64,000 bases of DNA from Eutypella sp. D-1 (GCA_023313575.1 JAJTTP010000029.1:62001-126000); one strand, 5' to 3'; positions 10,377 to 22,761 are shown, counted from the stretch's first letter. The notes: generated from the letters alone by a model not told the origin. Made by a program: numbers and translations.

Positions 10377-11005
10377 TAAGCTCATTTACGAACTGCCTTC
10401 CCGTCGCCTGGGCCTGTAACGAAGCGTCTGCTTCACCATATAGAACACCCTAAAGGTGGCAAATGATGGCCATTTAGATTGCTTATAATAAACACCGAGG
10501 AGCGTAAGATCGAGCAACCATCTACGGAGTAGAGATGCTGTCCTCCTACATTGGATTCAAGCCACTGGGATCACAAGGCTTCTTGCTTCATCTTGGCGAT
10601 CCATCCTATTACGTGACCGGAATGGATGGCCTACATTCACCGAAGCCACGCTTACATCCTTCCAAGAAGCAAGATTTTTGTACAACCTACGAGGACGTTT
10701 TGAAAGTCGGTACTCGAACCCCACAGGAGATGTTTGGACTATATACAAAGCCGCTACAACTCAGAAGACGATGAAAAACACTGCCAACGTGGACATTCGT
10801 AACTAACTGATATCGTCAACGATGCCGATTATCGTTCTTATGGTTATCAGTACATATCTGTTTCATAGGTCAGTATATGATCAATCTTCAGCTGAAGCCT
10901 GATATTACTCCTCAGATTTACGTTTTGAGTTATGAACGGGCTGGCTCAGCCTACCTATTTTATTTGATGTAATTTTTGCACCCTTGCAAAGAGCTTCTAC
11001 CTAGG
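10377..11005. other. Intergenic between solo LTR and MITE
   Basis: No gene supported. Open frames on both strands at 10535-10774 look spurious: no motif and no continuation. Confidence 0.4.
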
Positions 11006-11007
11006 TA

Positions 11008-11361
11008 CGGAAGGACATAGCGCTGACTGTCTTACATCAATTCTATTCGCCCAAAACCGGGTATATGGTCACCCCTTCGTAAATATATATTTGGGCTGCC
11101 AGATGGCACCAGATGGGCAGTGATCCATCCCTTTCAATCGCACCCATTCAATCACTCGCACCTATTTGATCGCAGCCATTGCAGCCATTGTAGACTACTC
11201 AGATGGGATAGATGGGATTTATAGGATAGATTGGATTCGATAGCTTGTGATAGCCTGCAATAATAGCCTGCAATAGCCTAAATCGTTTGCCCTTTATTTG
11301 AATCGGGGTGCATGTATCGAAAAAAAAAATGATGTGAGACAGTCAGCGCTATATCCTTCGG
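11008..11361. mobile_element. MITE-like element, 354 bp, with 32-bp terminal inverted repeats
   Basis: Left end 11008-11039 and right end 11330-11361 are inverted copies with only a few mismatches (core GAAGGAYATAGCGCTGACTG), and both sides are flanked by TA (11006-11007 and 11362-11363). TA target duplications plus TIRs and no coding capacity fit a non-autonomous Tc1/mariner-type element. The interior holds short direct repeats (gatgggatagatggga; gcagccatt twice; agcctgcaat twice). No transposase is present in the window, so mobilisation would have to be in trans. Confidence 0.8.
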
Positions 11362-11363
11362 TA

Positions 11364-13157
11364 AGCATCAAGCAATTTCCACCTGCTGAAACCATGCGCC
11401 CACATTGAGGTTGATCTGTTAGGTCAATGTAACGATATTAAGTTGCAGTGGGCCAGCCTTCAAAACCCTGCGCATTTCTTGCACTGAGAAAAAGGGGGCC
11501 CCGCCGCCCCGGCCCCTATTCGCACTGGATTTCCACAGCCACATCCAACTCCACTTTCACAGCCACACAGCCGCAGCGCCACCTCCTTACAGCATCTATA
11601 ATAACGTTCATCCAGTTAACTATCAATCGAGGTCACAAGATAACTAGAGAAACACAATAGGTATTATTGTATTCCAAGAAACAGCTACGAGAAAGCTATC
11701 CACATGATCATCCACAAATGTAGGGTTGATAGCTTTCTATCTGAAGACTGCACAACAATTGGTTAGCGTAAGGAACTCCCGGGAGGTATATAACGAGGAC
11801 GAGGGTGCTACGCTTGAATTGCAGACTCTCTAGGGCTAGGCCTTTTCAAGGAAAATTGGTCTTCTTTTATGTATTGATTCTTTCCCGTTGGGGTGTTATC
11901 GGTATACATACAGCTGAAGAATCTTTTAGTGTTCTCTTCGTTATCAGTACCGTGACAACTTTCGTTGAAATACTAATATTTGTATTTAGGTAGGTCTATC
12001 CAAGTATTGCCTAGGTCTATGGAACTAGCCTAGTATGAAAGGCATGACGTATACACAGATTTACTATACTTTGTAGCTAATACTAGGAACTACTGAGGTA
12101 GTCAAATGGTTGTATGTATAATATGCGCCAACTTTTCCTAGAACCTCAATGTGCCCCCCCCCCCCCCTCTTCTCCCTCCACCTTTTTGTAGAGCATCTCC
12201 CACCTTGCTCAGCTTCCTTCCTCAAGTCTTCTTCAAATAATCACTTCGACAGTGGCACTTGTATGGCCTTATATCTCACCCTACCCTCAGTATCAAACTC
12301 TTCAAAGATATCTCAATACGAACCAAGTGTTTACAAATGTACGGATATATTAGCAACTTGAGATCAAGACAACGAATGACCTTACGACAACTTCTACCAC
12401 GTAAGTTTCTATCCTAACTGTGTGACCACCCACGATCTGTGTTCTTGTTTCTGCCATTGAAACTATCTGGAACCTCTCCAGTGCCTCGAGATCATGATCC
12501 CAACATGTCCTTTATCGTACATGTATTTTGGCACCCCCGAGATTATCCCCGGACAATAGACCATCACCCGAGGACTACTAAGGCTCTCTCTCTCCTCATC
12601 ATCTGGCATCGAAATACCAGTCTCATCAACTTGCATCTTCAGGGCTTGTTGTGACTCACTCCAGTGTTATCTGCCTACCTTTTACGCATTTAATGTCATC
12701 CCTTCCCAGCTTCAATCACCCCTCCCCGCCTCAATCTATTTGTACACGTACCCAAGTACCTCTTGTCTGTGGTTGCCTAACTACATCCTATATTACCCCT
12801 CCCAATCACCTAGGTACTTAGGTACCTTGCATTCAATGTAGATAGCTGCCTATTCATATCACCATGTCAACAAACAGAGCTACCCCTCACTACAAAATTC
12901 TATCGCGTCTACCACTTCAAACCTTTCTCCCCCACCGTCTGTTTTCTTTTTCCTTCCCTTCTCTTCTTTCCTTTCCAACACACTTCCCATCAAAACACAC
13001 CATCCATCACTTGTTACAAGTCAGTCAAGGCAATGCTTTCGGTCCTTTCTTTTCTATTTCATCCTTTTCTTCTTCCATCATGAGCTCATTGCAATTATTT
13101 TATCTCATCCTGATCGTTGTTTTTATGTTATTGGTAGCACAGTTCGAGAATCCCGAG
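11364..13157. other. Long AT-rich intergenic region
   Basis: No supportable gene. It contains an 11-bp inverted repeat (11690-11700 with 11728-11738) and a 14-base C run at 12154-12167. A frame at 12864-13316 is low-complexity (Ser/Phe/Leu-rich, then Arg/Lys/Glu-rich) and overlaps a minisatellite, so I do not call it a gene. Confidence 0.45.
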
Positions 13158-13258
13158 AGCGCGAAGAACCGAGGCGCAAAGAACTCAAGGGCGCAAAGAA
13201 ATCGAGGGCGCAAAGAAATCGAGAGCGCAAAGAAATCGAGGGCGCAGTATTACCGAGG
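13158..13258 (+). repeat. 17-bp minisatellite
   Basis: Tandem copies of CGCAAAGAAATCGAGGG: degenerate at about 13158, then 13175-13191, 13192-13208, 13209-13225 and 13226-13242, with a degenerate last copy from 13243. Because 17 is not a multiple of 3, all three forward frames cycle through Arg/Lys/Glu-rich peptides. No clear gene contains it. Confidence 0.85.
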
Positions 13259-14705
13259 ACTAAGAGGCACCGAGGCCAAGGAAAACGAGAATTACGCACC
13301 GAGCGAAGATCTATGAAACCAATTATTCGGCGCGAAGAAACGAGGCGCCTCAACGCTCTTCCTTCCAGGCGGCCTAGCGGCCTTGTGCGCTTCGAAAAGG
13401 TATATTAACAGTGTCCTACGTGCCGCCACCGCCCTGGATCTTTCTCTTTATGGGAAGAGAGAGCCTCATGCGGGCAACGCGACAACACCCCTCTCATCCT
13501 AGTCATACTACGGCCCAGCCGCCGAAAACGACAACCGAAGGATGGGCCGTCAGTCCCGTAAGTTTGCATTATTCCATCATTATGTTACTCTTTCCCCTCT
13601 CTTATGCCTTTTAGTGGACTCTCGCAGAGGAAGGCGAGGGATAAGGTAGAGAATCATGCATACCTGTGTGTCTGGCGGCACGAGCTGGGACCTTCGGCGG
13701 AGTCCTCCCTCGTTCGGCCTCGGTCGTTCTTGGGATCGCTCAGGCTGTGGGTGGAGACAGATGAGTGACAGCTCGTGTTTGGGACGGCCGTAAGCTGCGG
13801 GGTGGGAAAGACGGTTTACGTGGGAGAGTGGTGGAGGCCAAACCAGTTCATTCGCTGCAGTCGCTCGTTAACGTGCCCGGCACGGCGCCTCGTTTTCGGC
13901 TCGGGGACGGCATCGAGTTGTGCTTACTAGCTGCCTTTAAGACTGCGATAGATGTTGAGCTTCCCAATATGGGGGCATAAAGGTCAGGTATTTGCGAAGT
14001 TGCCTATCGGGAGATTGGTACCCTTGAGCAAGCAACTTCTGGGTGTCCCGTGTGAGGCAAGGTACGTCTTCATCCCCCTTCTGTGCCTCCGTGACTTGTT
14101 CATTCCATTTTTACGCTGTGTCGCCTGCGATTCTGCTGATATATAGGTATCTTATTCTTATGCTACATTTTGGTCTATGACCGAGTAGCACCAATTTTTG
14201 AAACCTTCATTTGCCAGCGCAGCTGGCACCCTCTTTTTTACTTTTTTTTCATTATGCCCGTTGGAGTTTCCAGCGACATGAAGAAGGAACTTAACGCTAG
14301 TCCAGATGTGATGGTGACGCCCAATTACTCATCTACATCTACCTTGACCAGCTACCCTGAGCGTATTCGTTAGCTGGATATTACGTCAAGTCGCTATTTT
14401 ATCTTTGATGGTTGAGATGAACTCGGCGTACCAACATAACCATTATGAACGTTCCCTGAACTTGCTTTTGCTGAATCATGCGCATATTCAGGCAATCCCG
14501 TATCTTTCCAGAAAGGCCTACTACACTACTTACCTCAAGGGAAGCTATGTCATCCTCAGGGTGGGCAGTAGAGTCTGATATCGGTATACTCCCGATGTAT
14601 GACATCCTCTCATTCTAATTGACTAGTGCCTGAAATTAGGAAAAACAACCCCAGTCACGAGCTTCGACTATCAACTTCATATACAGATCCAACATATCCT
14701 CTATC
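13259..14705. other. Intergenic region
   Basis: No gene supported. Short frames at 13765-14373 lack motifs. A GC palindromic stretch (ggcggcctagcggcc) lies near 13369. The right part is the 3' flank of the FAD hydroxylase. Confidence 0.4.
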
Positions 14706-16139
14706 TCATATCACAGTCGCCCAGTCGGGGTATACCTCCTGCTCCCGTGGTATCGACGCAACGTCGCGATCGTGAATAAGTTCTTCGAGCGGTAGATTTC
14801 GATGTTGACTACGTTCGCCCATTTCCACTCCCCTTCTTTGGATATAACGTGCGAACCCCAGCGTCTGTTTCTTCCATTCGTCTCGTGTCACTTTCCCAGA
14901 TATGTAGTCGGCATAAATCATCGCATCAAACGCTGCTTGGGATGTAGAAGCCACGGTACTGTTCCATACCAAGTCAGCGACGAGTACGCGGAAACAAGAT
15001 GGACGGAACTGGGGTTTGGGGACTTACTGTGGCCGAAAACCAGCGAGGCTGTCGCCGATGAGTACTACCTTACCGCCCATGAACTCGTTATCCGGACTGA
15101 TCACGTCCGTGACGCATTGGACAAATGGCTTCTTGGCGGCGCACACAACCTCCGCGAATTGCGGTGGCAGGCGCTCGGCGGCTAACTCTCTCTGCTTCTC
15201 CCAGGCCATCATGTCCGTCATGCCAGGAGGGATAGTGATGCGTCGTCGCATGCCAGAGGAGTCGGTCATTATTTCTTCCAGCTCGGGCGACCCTTCGGGG
15301 AAATTGGTGTAGTATACGAAGTTGATGAGGCGATGCCCGGGCTCGACAGTGCCGTCTTTCCCGGGTATCAGGTACGTGAGGATCTGCACACCAGGGCCGT
15401 GGTAGAAAGTGAATCGCTCGCAGAATGCCTCACGCACCGACGCGCTCGCCTCGTGCTCGGGAACCGTGCCCCGCAGCGCGCAGTACCCCGCATACGACCG
15501 CCTCACCTCGGGACATAGAATCTGTCGGACCGTGGAGCTTGGACCGTCAGCGCCGATCAGCACATCGGCGAGCCCACTCTCCTCCTCGCCGTCGCTTGTC
15601 TTCCAAACCACGCGCACGCCATCCGACCCCGCGTCTTCAAGGGCGGTTACACAGTGGCCATGTAGGTGCTTCACCTTGCCGTGGCCCGGCACAGGATCCG
15701 GCACGTCGCAATAGGAACTCTCTATGCCGTCATAGTTCGCCCGCATGAGGTGGTACGCCAGATCCCACGAGGTCATGCTCTGTGCCACGTCCTTCTGGTG
15801 GACGACCTCGCCATTCTTGTCGAGGTACTGACGGCGCTTCGAAGTGACGCCAATTGGCCTGTCGCAGCGATTGTATCTCTTGAAAAACTCGAGAGTATCA
15901 CCACCGGCCACGATACCGGCTCCTTGGTCGTGGAGCAGTGGCGTGGGGTTGCGCTCAAGAATGGTGGTGTCGTGGCCCAATTCCTTCAGCGCGAGACCTG
16001 CCGCAAGTCCACCCAACGACCCGCCAACCTGTTTGTGAGGTCAGCTTCTCCAAAGCAACATGCATTCCAGTAAACCCACGATAATGAAATGCTTCTTTGA
16101 TCCATCCCTTCGCTCAAGCTCTGGCGGCATGTTGTTCAT
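14706..16139 (-). CDS. FAD-dependent aromatic hydroxylase (group A flavoprotein monooxygenase, 437 aa)
   Basis: Exons 16139-16080, 16028-15028 and 14958-14706 (minus strand). Intron 1 (GTGGGT donor, 51 nt) interrupts the Rossmann motif and restores HFIIVGGSLGGLAAGLALK at residues 17-35; intron 2 (GTAAGT) restores GDSLAGFRPHTVAST at about 345-359. The N-terminal glycine-rich loop binds the FAD ADP moiety, VLIGADGPSSTVR is the DG fingerprint binding FAD and NAD(P)H, and the GD motif contacts the FAD ribityl chain. These define the p-hydroxybenzoate/salicylate hydroxylase class. The closest type by feel is the 2,6-dihydroxypyridine hydroxylase-like fungal group, but the substrate cannot be read. 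A Met at 16130 is an alternative start. It could serve aromatic catabolism or a secondary pathway; no partner enzymes are adjacent. Confidence 0.93.
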
Positions 16140-16969
16140 CGCAACCATCTATAATCGATTTCGTCGGAGCACCCGGTGAGGATGGAGGTTCTAAGACGCC
16201 TATGACTCGGCACGGTACCATGACTGGTGCAGTCGAACGAACAAAGCAGTTAACCCGTCGCAGCCAATCAGACATCGCGGTATTTTATGCGCTGGAACAG
16301 ACAGCGTGACACTGTCGTATTCAGGCTTGTCGGCAAAATTGACATACCTCGGTAATACTCGACAACACATACAAATTTAACACAAGATTGTTTCATCGCT
16401 CAGCTTGCACGCGACTCAACTGCGACCTGACCGTAGCGGCGCGACCAAGTCGGTTCACCTCGTGCTAGTCTCGGCTTCAACCCCCTATGGTATAGGGAAT
16501 TTTCTGTGCCGGCACAGGCCATAACCCGGCATGACGGCTTTACCTCGTCCAAGGGGCGGGATGCAATCACTGCTGCATTACCAAGAGCCCCGCGTACAGC
16601 TAAAAAATGACCCCAAGATCCGTACTACGTTTAGATGACTATGCACAGGGGTGCCGGTAAAGAGAGAAGAGGAAAGGCTGGGCGATGCGTGAACTGGTCG
16701 ACAAGCTGATATGAAAGTAACTTTTGAGCATATGTAATAGATACATGTACTTTATATAATGGATCAACCGATCCCGGAGAGGAAAGTTATCATACGCAGA
16801 CATGGACGTCGTCACAGCATCACCATGTGCCCACTGATGATTCATCAGGGACTCCACCAATACTTGAAACGACAATCCATTTCATCTAGTCCGTAGCACG
16901 CCACAGCTCATCATGTGCTTATGTCCGACCAGTGTATAAGGAGAGGTGTTACTTCTGGGAGCAAGCTTC
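16140..16969. other. Intergenic region
   Basis: Promoter of the FAD hydroxylase on the left and 3' flank of the AA13 gene on the right. No gene seen. Confidence 0.4.
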
Positions 16970-17838
16970 TCAAGCAGTGATGGCGATATCGGCGCAATTG
17001 ACGTAGATCTGCGCAGTCTGGAAGCTGTTCCAGCGGAAGGAAAGCAGTGTGTGCTCGGACACGTAGTCGGGGATCTTGATCTTCTTGGTCACCGTGTAAC
17101 CACCGGCGATCGTGGTCTCGCATGAGTTCAGAGGGGCCGCATCCACACCTGCTCCCGGGTTAGCAATATCCTCAAATTAAGTTGACACCTGGTTCTCGAC
17201 AACTTACCCTGGCATCCACGGTTCTCGTTGCTCTCAAAGGCGTTGCAAGTGAACCAATCGTTGCGCCAGCAGGGCTCGCCCTTGCTGCAGTCAGGGCTAT
17301 AGCCGCACTCCTGGCCGTCGACGTCGTTGCAGTCGAGGAGGCCCTCCTCGAAGCAGTCCTCGGCAGTCTGTTTCTCTGCCTCAGTGGGCAGGTAGTCGGG
17401 GTCCAGGAACTTGTCGACGATCGCCTGGTCCTGGCAGATGCGGTAGGCGAACATGCCTCCGTGGTCGCCATTGTTATCCACGCACCACTCCACCTCGATT
17501 ACCTGGCCCGCCTTGTACGTCGCGACCGTCTCCTTACCCCATGATGCTCCGGGCTGGTTGTAGTCCACGCTGACCCTGGCGTTATAGCCACACGGGCCAT
17601 TGCGGCCGACCTCTGCAGCGTCCAAGTCCGGCCAAGGAGACACGGGCTCCTGGATGGTGCACTCGGGGCAGGTGTCGGTGCCAGCCTGCGAGTTATCCTT
17701 AGCAACAATTCCTAGGTCTCATGTGATGACACTTACCTCAAAGCCAAGGCGAACACGGCTCTTGGGGCTAGTTAGATAGCCATGAGCGTTGGCAAGGGTG
17801 GCAAGGGCCAGAACACCGAAAGAAGTGATTAGGGTCAT
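16970..17838 (-). CDS. Secreted AA13 starch-active lytic polysaccharide monooxygenase (252 aa)
   Basis: Copper LPMO of family AA13, which oxidatively cleaves alpha-1,4-glucans and helps amylases attack resistant starch. Exons 17838-17737, 17685-17208 and 17148-16970 with two GT-AG introns. An 18-residue signal peptide ending ANA exposes His19 ([10 protein letters not shown]...), the copper-brace N-terminal histidine; the second brace histidine is His109 in [15 protein letters not shown], and the likely axial Tyr is Tyr242 in [13 protein letters not shown]. The many Cys (for example [23 protein letters not shown]) match the disulfide-rich AA13 fold. It has the catalytic domain only, with no CBM20 starch-binding module. 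An AmyR-type site lies about 220 bp upstream and a TATA box about 105 nt upstream of the ATG, consistent with induction alongside amylases. Confidence 0.96.
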
Positions 17839-17940
17839 GGTCGCGATGGTTCTCGAGATTCAAGCTTTGATAGTAGCTAGGTTGTAACGAGTGCTGTGGC
17901 GGTGGTTTGGATTTTTCGTGATTTGAGGGCCATGTTCGAC

Positions 17941-17950
17941 GTATATATAT
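17941..17950 (-). promoter_or_regulatory. Putative TATA box of AA13 gene
   Basis: A TATATATAT stretch on the minus strand, about 105 nt upstream of the AA13 start codon. Confidence 0.5.
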
Positions 17951-18054
17951 CCGCGTGTCATTGTCCCTATGCCTCTTTAGGGTCGTCAAGATTGCGCACA
18001 TCCCATTGAGACCGGTGGTATATATCGGGCGTATTGCGGCCACCCTCCGAGGAC

Positions 18055-18068
18055 CCGAGAACGGTCCG
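18055..18068 (-). promoter_or_regulatory. AmyR-type binding site, CGG-N8-CGG
   Basis: Minus strand reads CGG ACCGTTCT CGG, an exact CGG-N8-CGG direct repeat, the consensus bound by the Zn2Cys6 amylolytic regulator AmyR. It lies 217-230 bp upstream of the AA13 start codon. The consensus is short and can arise by chance; location in front of a starch-oxidising enzyme gene is what makes it credible. Confidence 0.6.
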
Positions 18069-20657
18069 TCCCAGAATGTAACCGATTCCGACGGCGGAAT
18101 TCGATTACAACAGCCAATTATACCTTCGAGCTCACACGATCTGATGGCATTTCATCAGATCCGAGCATGACTTCACGGAAAATTTAGAGGTCATCGCTTT
18201 GACCCCTGGCAACTAAACTCTGACAGCGATGCTAGCGCCGGTGGTTTATCGGTAGTTATGTCCTTGGTCGCGGGGATTTGACGTGATCTATGGAGGCGGT
18301 GGCCCCAATACCCCATGGGCCATGGCGCCCGTCCCCTTGGCGGACAGGCTCAGTGTGGGGAAACGCCCGTACACCTTGCACTTATAACCCCTTTTAATGT
18401 GGAGGCGGACAGGTAGAACCATGACACTTTCGCTGCTCGGCGATGCATGACGCGCATCTATAGCGTAGCATTTCCCCGAGGCAGGGTGGAGTATGCTGCC
18501 GCTACCTATGAGGCGCGCCTCGCCAAGACCCGAAGCTCAGAGGTATAACTCTTTCTCATGGGACCTCACCGAAGAACGGCCGCTGCACATCCGGTAAAGC
18601 ACAAGCTTGTTATGGCCTAAACTCGCCACTCACGATATTCATCTCGCTTGTTATCCTGTGATAGGGAATCTCATTCCTGGCAATGTAGGCTTTTCTCCAT
18701 ATGTAAGAGACATAGCCGCAATGATTCGATCACAGACGGGCATGGCCCGGACTGAGGTAAGCCCGCGAAGACAAGTAAAGGGAAAGTTTTTTTTTGTCCC
18801 GACAATGTCTGAAACGATAAAATATAATCTTGATAGAGGTTTTTAAAGACCTTTCACACTATTCAATTATGTAGCAAATACTCTTGCTCAATGTACTAAA
18901 ACGCCTACAGCATGTGATAGATGCAATCGATTGGCACTAGTAGCTTAGATAGGTAGCAACTACAGACGACTTTCCCTGACGCCCTAAAATAACCTAAAGG
19001 AGGCCGGAAAGACTAGGATATCAAGTCTATGGGGTGACAAGCATTCCTGTCATGAGGGTATTGACATACAACAATAGAGAAACTCAACGCACTACTAATT
19101 TAAACCCAACGCCAAGTGATCTCTCTCAGATATTCTCATTTTCCGATCATCTGCTGAATCATAGATCGTCCATGAAATAGCATGTCGATACCCACTCACA
19201 AGCGAGTGTCCCCCTTCACTGCATGTATCATCGTAGGCAGCATAATCCATCCGAAGACGGCCCGTCTCTATAGCGCATGATTCCATTCCCTGAACTCCGT
19301 GACTGATACGAAAACTCGGCTGTCCTGTGAGCTCACCCGTTCACTCGAGACATTTTGGGACACCTCGATAGAATACTTCCAGCTACATGATCAGTAGCTA
19401 TAGCGAGCCAGAAAGTAGACTAGTTTGGATGTATAATTAAAATGTATGTACTGGGGAAAGGTCTACATATGGCCAGGACGCCGTGGGCCTTTCCTCTTAT
19501 CCATACAGCAGAAACATAATTAAATGGATTTTCTCTGGCTCGAATCAATACTAACGGATCGTGCGTTCTGTTCTTCTGTTACGGGTTTATTTGATGTCGC
19601 TGACTGAATAGAAGAAGGATATGATAGTCAGGAAGTAGACTAATATCATTACATTTCGTGCTGCGTTAAAAGTTACTGTAATGACCGGCCTGGATATGTC
19701 CAAGTGTTCATGTTCTTGCGCTCAAGAAGCAGTGAAGAAAAACCGCCATCACACCTTTTTCCAGCCCAGATTAACGGCATGAAGAATATATGTGATTCCA
19801 CGAAGTGTCATAAGGCAACATACATTCCATCGAGGTGATGTCATAAGATTATCGCGATAGTTGGTACGTAAAAGGACCTTGATGCCTAATATTACGTTAC
19901 TAGAGACATTATAATCTGACGTTACTCACTTCGGAGTAGCTCACTATGTCTTCCTCTTCCCATACACCTACACGATTAGTTAATGATTTAACCATGCTGA
20001 GAGCGTACCGGGTCAATGCAGGTTATCAAACTGGGGCTTGCCATTATATGCCTTGACACGAAACGCTGGTCATTACCACTCCCAAACTCAGTATGCTTTT
20101 TGCTGTTCTCTCGACGGCCCAGTTCCTCATGCCAAACACTTATAAAACGAATCCCAAAGACTAAATGCCGGCTCATTATTATCTTCATCCCCGAGTCTCT
20201 TTGATGAGATGCAATTATGTGCTGGTACGAGCTTGCACAATTGTATATTTGTCTAGCTTATCGACTTCGCTTTCATAACGATCAACAAATCAAGTCATAT
20301 CATATAGCGAATTTCATTTCACCAATGATTAAATCGAGTAAAGTCCTTTCTTTGAACTTTGTTAGCCCATAAACACCCTTGCAGTGAACAGCCAACCTCT
20401 TGGGAGTATTCGTTCATCTGAACTGAGACAACGGAAAGTGTTATAAGTCTTCACTGCAAATAAATGGACATTAAATGATTTCATCCCAAAATCTATCGAT
20501 TTGGGTAAGCACATGTTGAAATATTCGATTATCCTCCCGGGTATTCCAGACGCCGTCGAACCAAAAGTAAATAAATCCACGTGCAGCCATATAAAGAGAG
20601 CGACCGGGTCGCCCGGAACACACGGCAACCAACCTCGCCGTAACCCAACCCGATTCT
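18069..20657. other. Long intergenic region, AT-rich on the right
   Basis: About 2.6 kb with no supportable gene. Small frames at 18607, 19095, 19988, 20016 and 20362-20694 have no motifs. The rightmost part is the 3' flank of the LURP-one-related gene. Confidence 0.45.
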
Positions 20658-21378
20658 CTACCCCGAGGTCCGCCTCTCGTCCAGGCAAATGCACATAGCG
20701 GCGATGATAGCCATGTCGACATTGGGGGCGACGCTGACGGCGTACGTCTGCTGATCGAAGAGGAGTTCTCTGGCGTTGAAGAATTTACGGTCTATGACAG
20801 CGACCGGGGTCGAGATGGCGGTCCCGTGGATCTCCGCCGACGTGTTGAAGAAGTCACCCTTCATCGAGAGCTCCTCCTGCTTTCCCGTCTGCGGATTTAT
20901 GAAATGACCTACAGATTTAGAGGATCCAACTGCGCATGGGTTAATTAGTCTCATCGTCAGTTTCTTATCCATAATCGCATGCTAGCAGCAGGGCGGGGGG
21001 AAAGAGGGACTTTAGGGGTAGTTAAAGTGGGTGCGGCGAACTAGGGGTGGGGCGTAACTCACAGCTGAACTTCCCAGCAACCTCGAAAATTTCGTTGCCT
21101 GCAGGGTCCTCAACGTAGTAGGTAGAGTGTATAGTGAAGTGGCGCTTGCGAATGGTAAATAGGTGTTTGCCGCTCATGTCGAGGACCTCTTTGCGCCCCG
21201 AAAGCGAGAATGCATTTCCGTTGACCTGGAAAATTGGTTGGCCGTTCCCCAGCTTAATGGTGAAGCTGTCGCCTGACAGCGACATGACCTTCTCCTTGAT
21301 TACCAGCATTTCCGTCTGCCGCGCCATGAAGGCCGGAAAAATGCCTAGCGGCGTCGGGTAAGGATGTAGCATCGCCAT
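20658..21378 (-). CDS. LURP-one-related (LOR, tubby-like fold) protein (195 aa)
   Basis: Exons 21378-21063 and 20929-20658. The intron (GTGAGT donor, CGCAG acceptor, 133 nt) joins AGKFS to FGSSKSVGHF in frame, giving the expected continuous strand. The protein is a single small beta-rich domain: an N-terminal Pro-rich start (MAMLHPYPTPLGIF), strands such as EMLVIKEKVMSLSGDSFTI and KHLFTIRKRHFTIHSTYYVE, and the hydrophobic C-terminal helix VAPNVDMAIIAAMCICLDE that fills the barrel in tubby/scramblase-like folds. LOR proteins occur in plants and fungi, length about 190-220; the biochemical role is unknown, possibly membrane or lipid binding. No signal peptide or membrane span. Confidence 0.88.
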
Positions 21379-22761
21379 GGTGTATCTCAGTAGGTACGTG
21401 TGTCTACGTGTGTGTGTGCGTGTGTTTGTGTATCTTGAGCCTGTTGCTAAGATGATAGCCGTAATAATTAATTGAGAATGGGATGAAACCCCTGATGTCT
21501 TCTCGACAGTTCTCTACTATGGACTTATATCGCACAATGTACACTAGTGAAAACTCGCAGTTCGGCGCAGTTCGGGCTACTTGGAATCAGGCAGAGACAT
21601 GGTAGCTGCTGCGCCCCCCTCGCGCCTAAACTTCCTTACCTTTAGTCAACTATCAACTTCAGCTCCTCAACCTTCCTTCTCGATGCCAAGAGCGAACTGA
21701 CACCAACAGCAGTTTTATCAGGCGCTATTGGTTGGTGCACGTGTCATTTCGCGCCAGACCGCCAGCTGGTCAAGTCCGCGTGCATTCAGCTGCGCCGAAC
21801 GTAATTAGCATCAATTAGGATCCCAGCACGTGGGCTGACAAGGCTGAACAGCTCGGTATGACGATGTTTTGTTTAATACCACCAGCGTCGCGGTCAATCC
21901 ATGCCAAAAGCAGTCCAAAATTGCGGACCATAGTGATGGGCGTGAGTGGCTGAGTACTCCCTAACACATGGAGGCATACAGGTAAAGTAAATGTAATAAG
22001 GGGCACAGTAACTCTACCTAGGTCAACGGTATTACCCCCTTTTGCTTACCTATACAACTTAGGTATATAGGTGCTTAGAGTAGTAAGTAAACGACAAGGT
22101 CAGCTGATTGTTATAAGGTAAGGCTACCTCGGCCGGCAACAGAAGAAACCCCCTTCCAGAAATAAAGAAATGTAGGAGCCGGAATGATGATATTTTCTAG
22201 GTTTTAGTGGTACGATCGCAGGCCATATACTACCCCCACACAACGTATTAGGGCAGTACTATACTCTGCAGTTAGGAGCTATGTAACCTACATACCCCTG
22301 TCTATCCATTATCGTGGTAAAAATAGTACGGTAGCCGCTAGGATGGCCACTGGGACAGCCACTAATACAGCCCCTAAGGATAACCATTAATTTAAATAGT
22401 AAGAAGATCGATAGGTTTCCCCTATTTTATAACGTCCAAAGAAAGGTTTAGGCGGGGGAATTAATACAACAATCCTTCGTTCCACTTCAATACTTCGTGC
22501 CTCCATTTAAACGAGGGCGCCCTTACAGCCAGAGGGTTGTGATTCCTATGGTCGTTTGCACTCGGTCGCTGAAACCAATATGTAGCACAGAAAGATGCAT
22601 TGGACAAGTAGGACTCGGAGGGATAATCCTACTATACAAGTAGTCGTCATTCCAGCATAATCGGCCACGTTGATCAGTCCGCGACACGTAGATAGCCCGC
22701 CGAGGGTGTACGTAGGGAGTAGGTAACATTCTAATTCCAATTGGCTGAAGTACATAATTAC
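21379..22761. other. Intergenic region
   Basis: Holds the LURP-one-related promoter on the left and the FMO 3' flank on the right. Several TACCTAGGT-type words occur (22014-22024, 22058-22070). No gene seen. Confidence 0.4.

Noticed and set aside
10535..10774. Open frames on both strands after the solo LTR, considered as gag remnant
   Set aside because: No retroelement motif such as a zinc knuckle; position does not follow a primer-binding site.
12864..13316. Open frame of 150 codons on the plus strand
   Set aside because: Low-complexity Ser/Phe/Leu start and a minisatellite-derived charged end; no motif, no splice-supported extension.
20362..20694. 110-codon minus frame below the LURP-one-related gene
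   Set aside because: Overlaps the 3' end of the LURP-one-related gene and reads its 3' flank in another frame; no motif.
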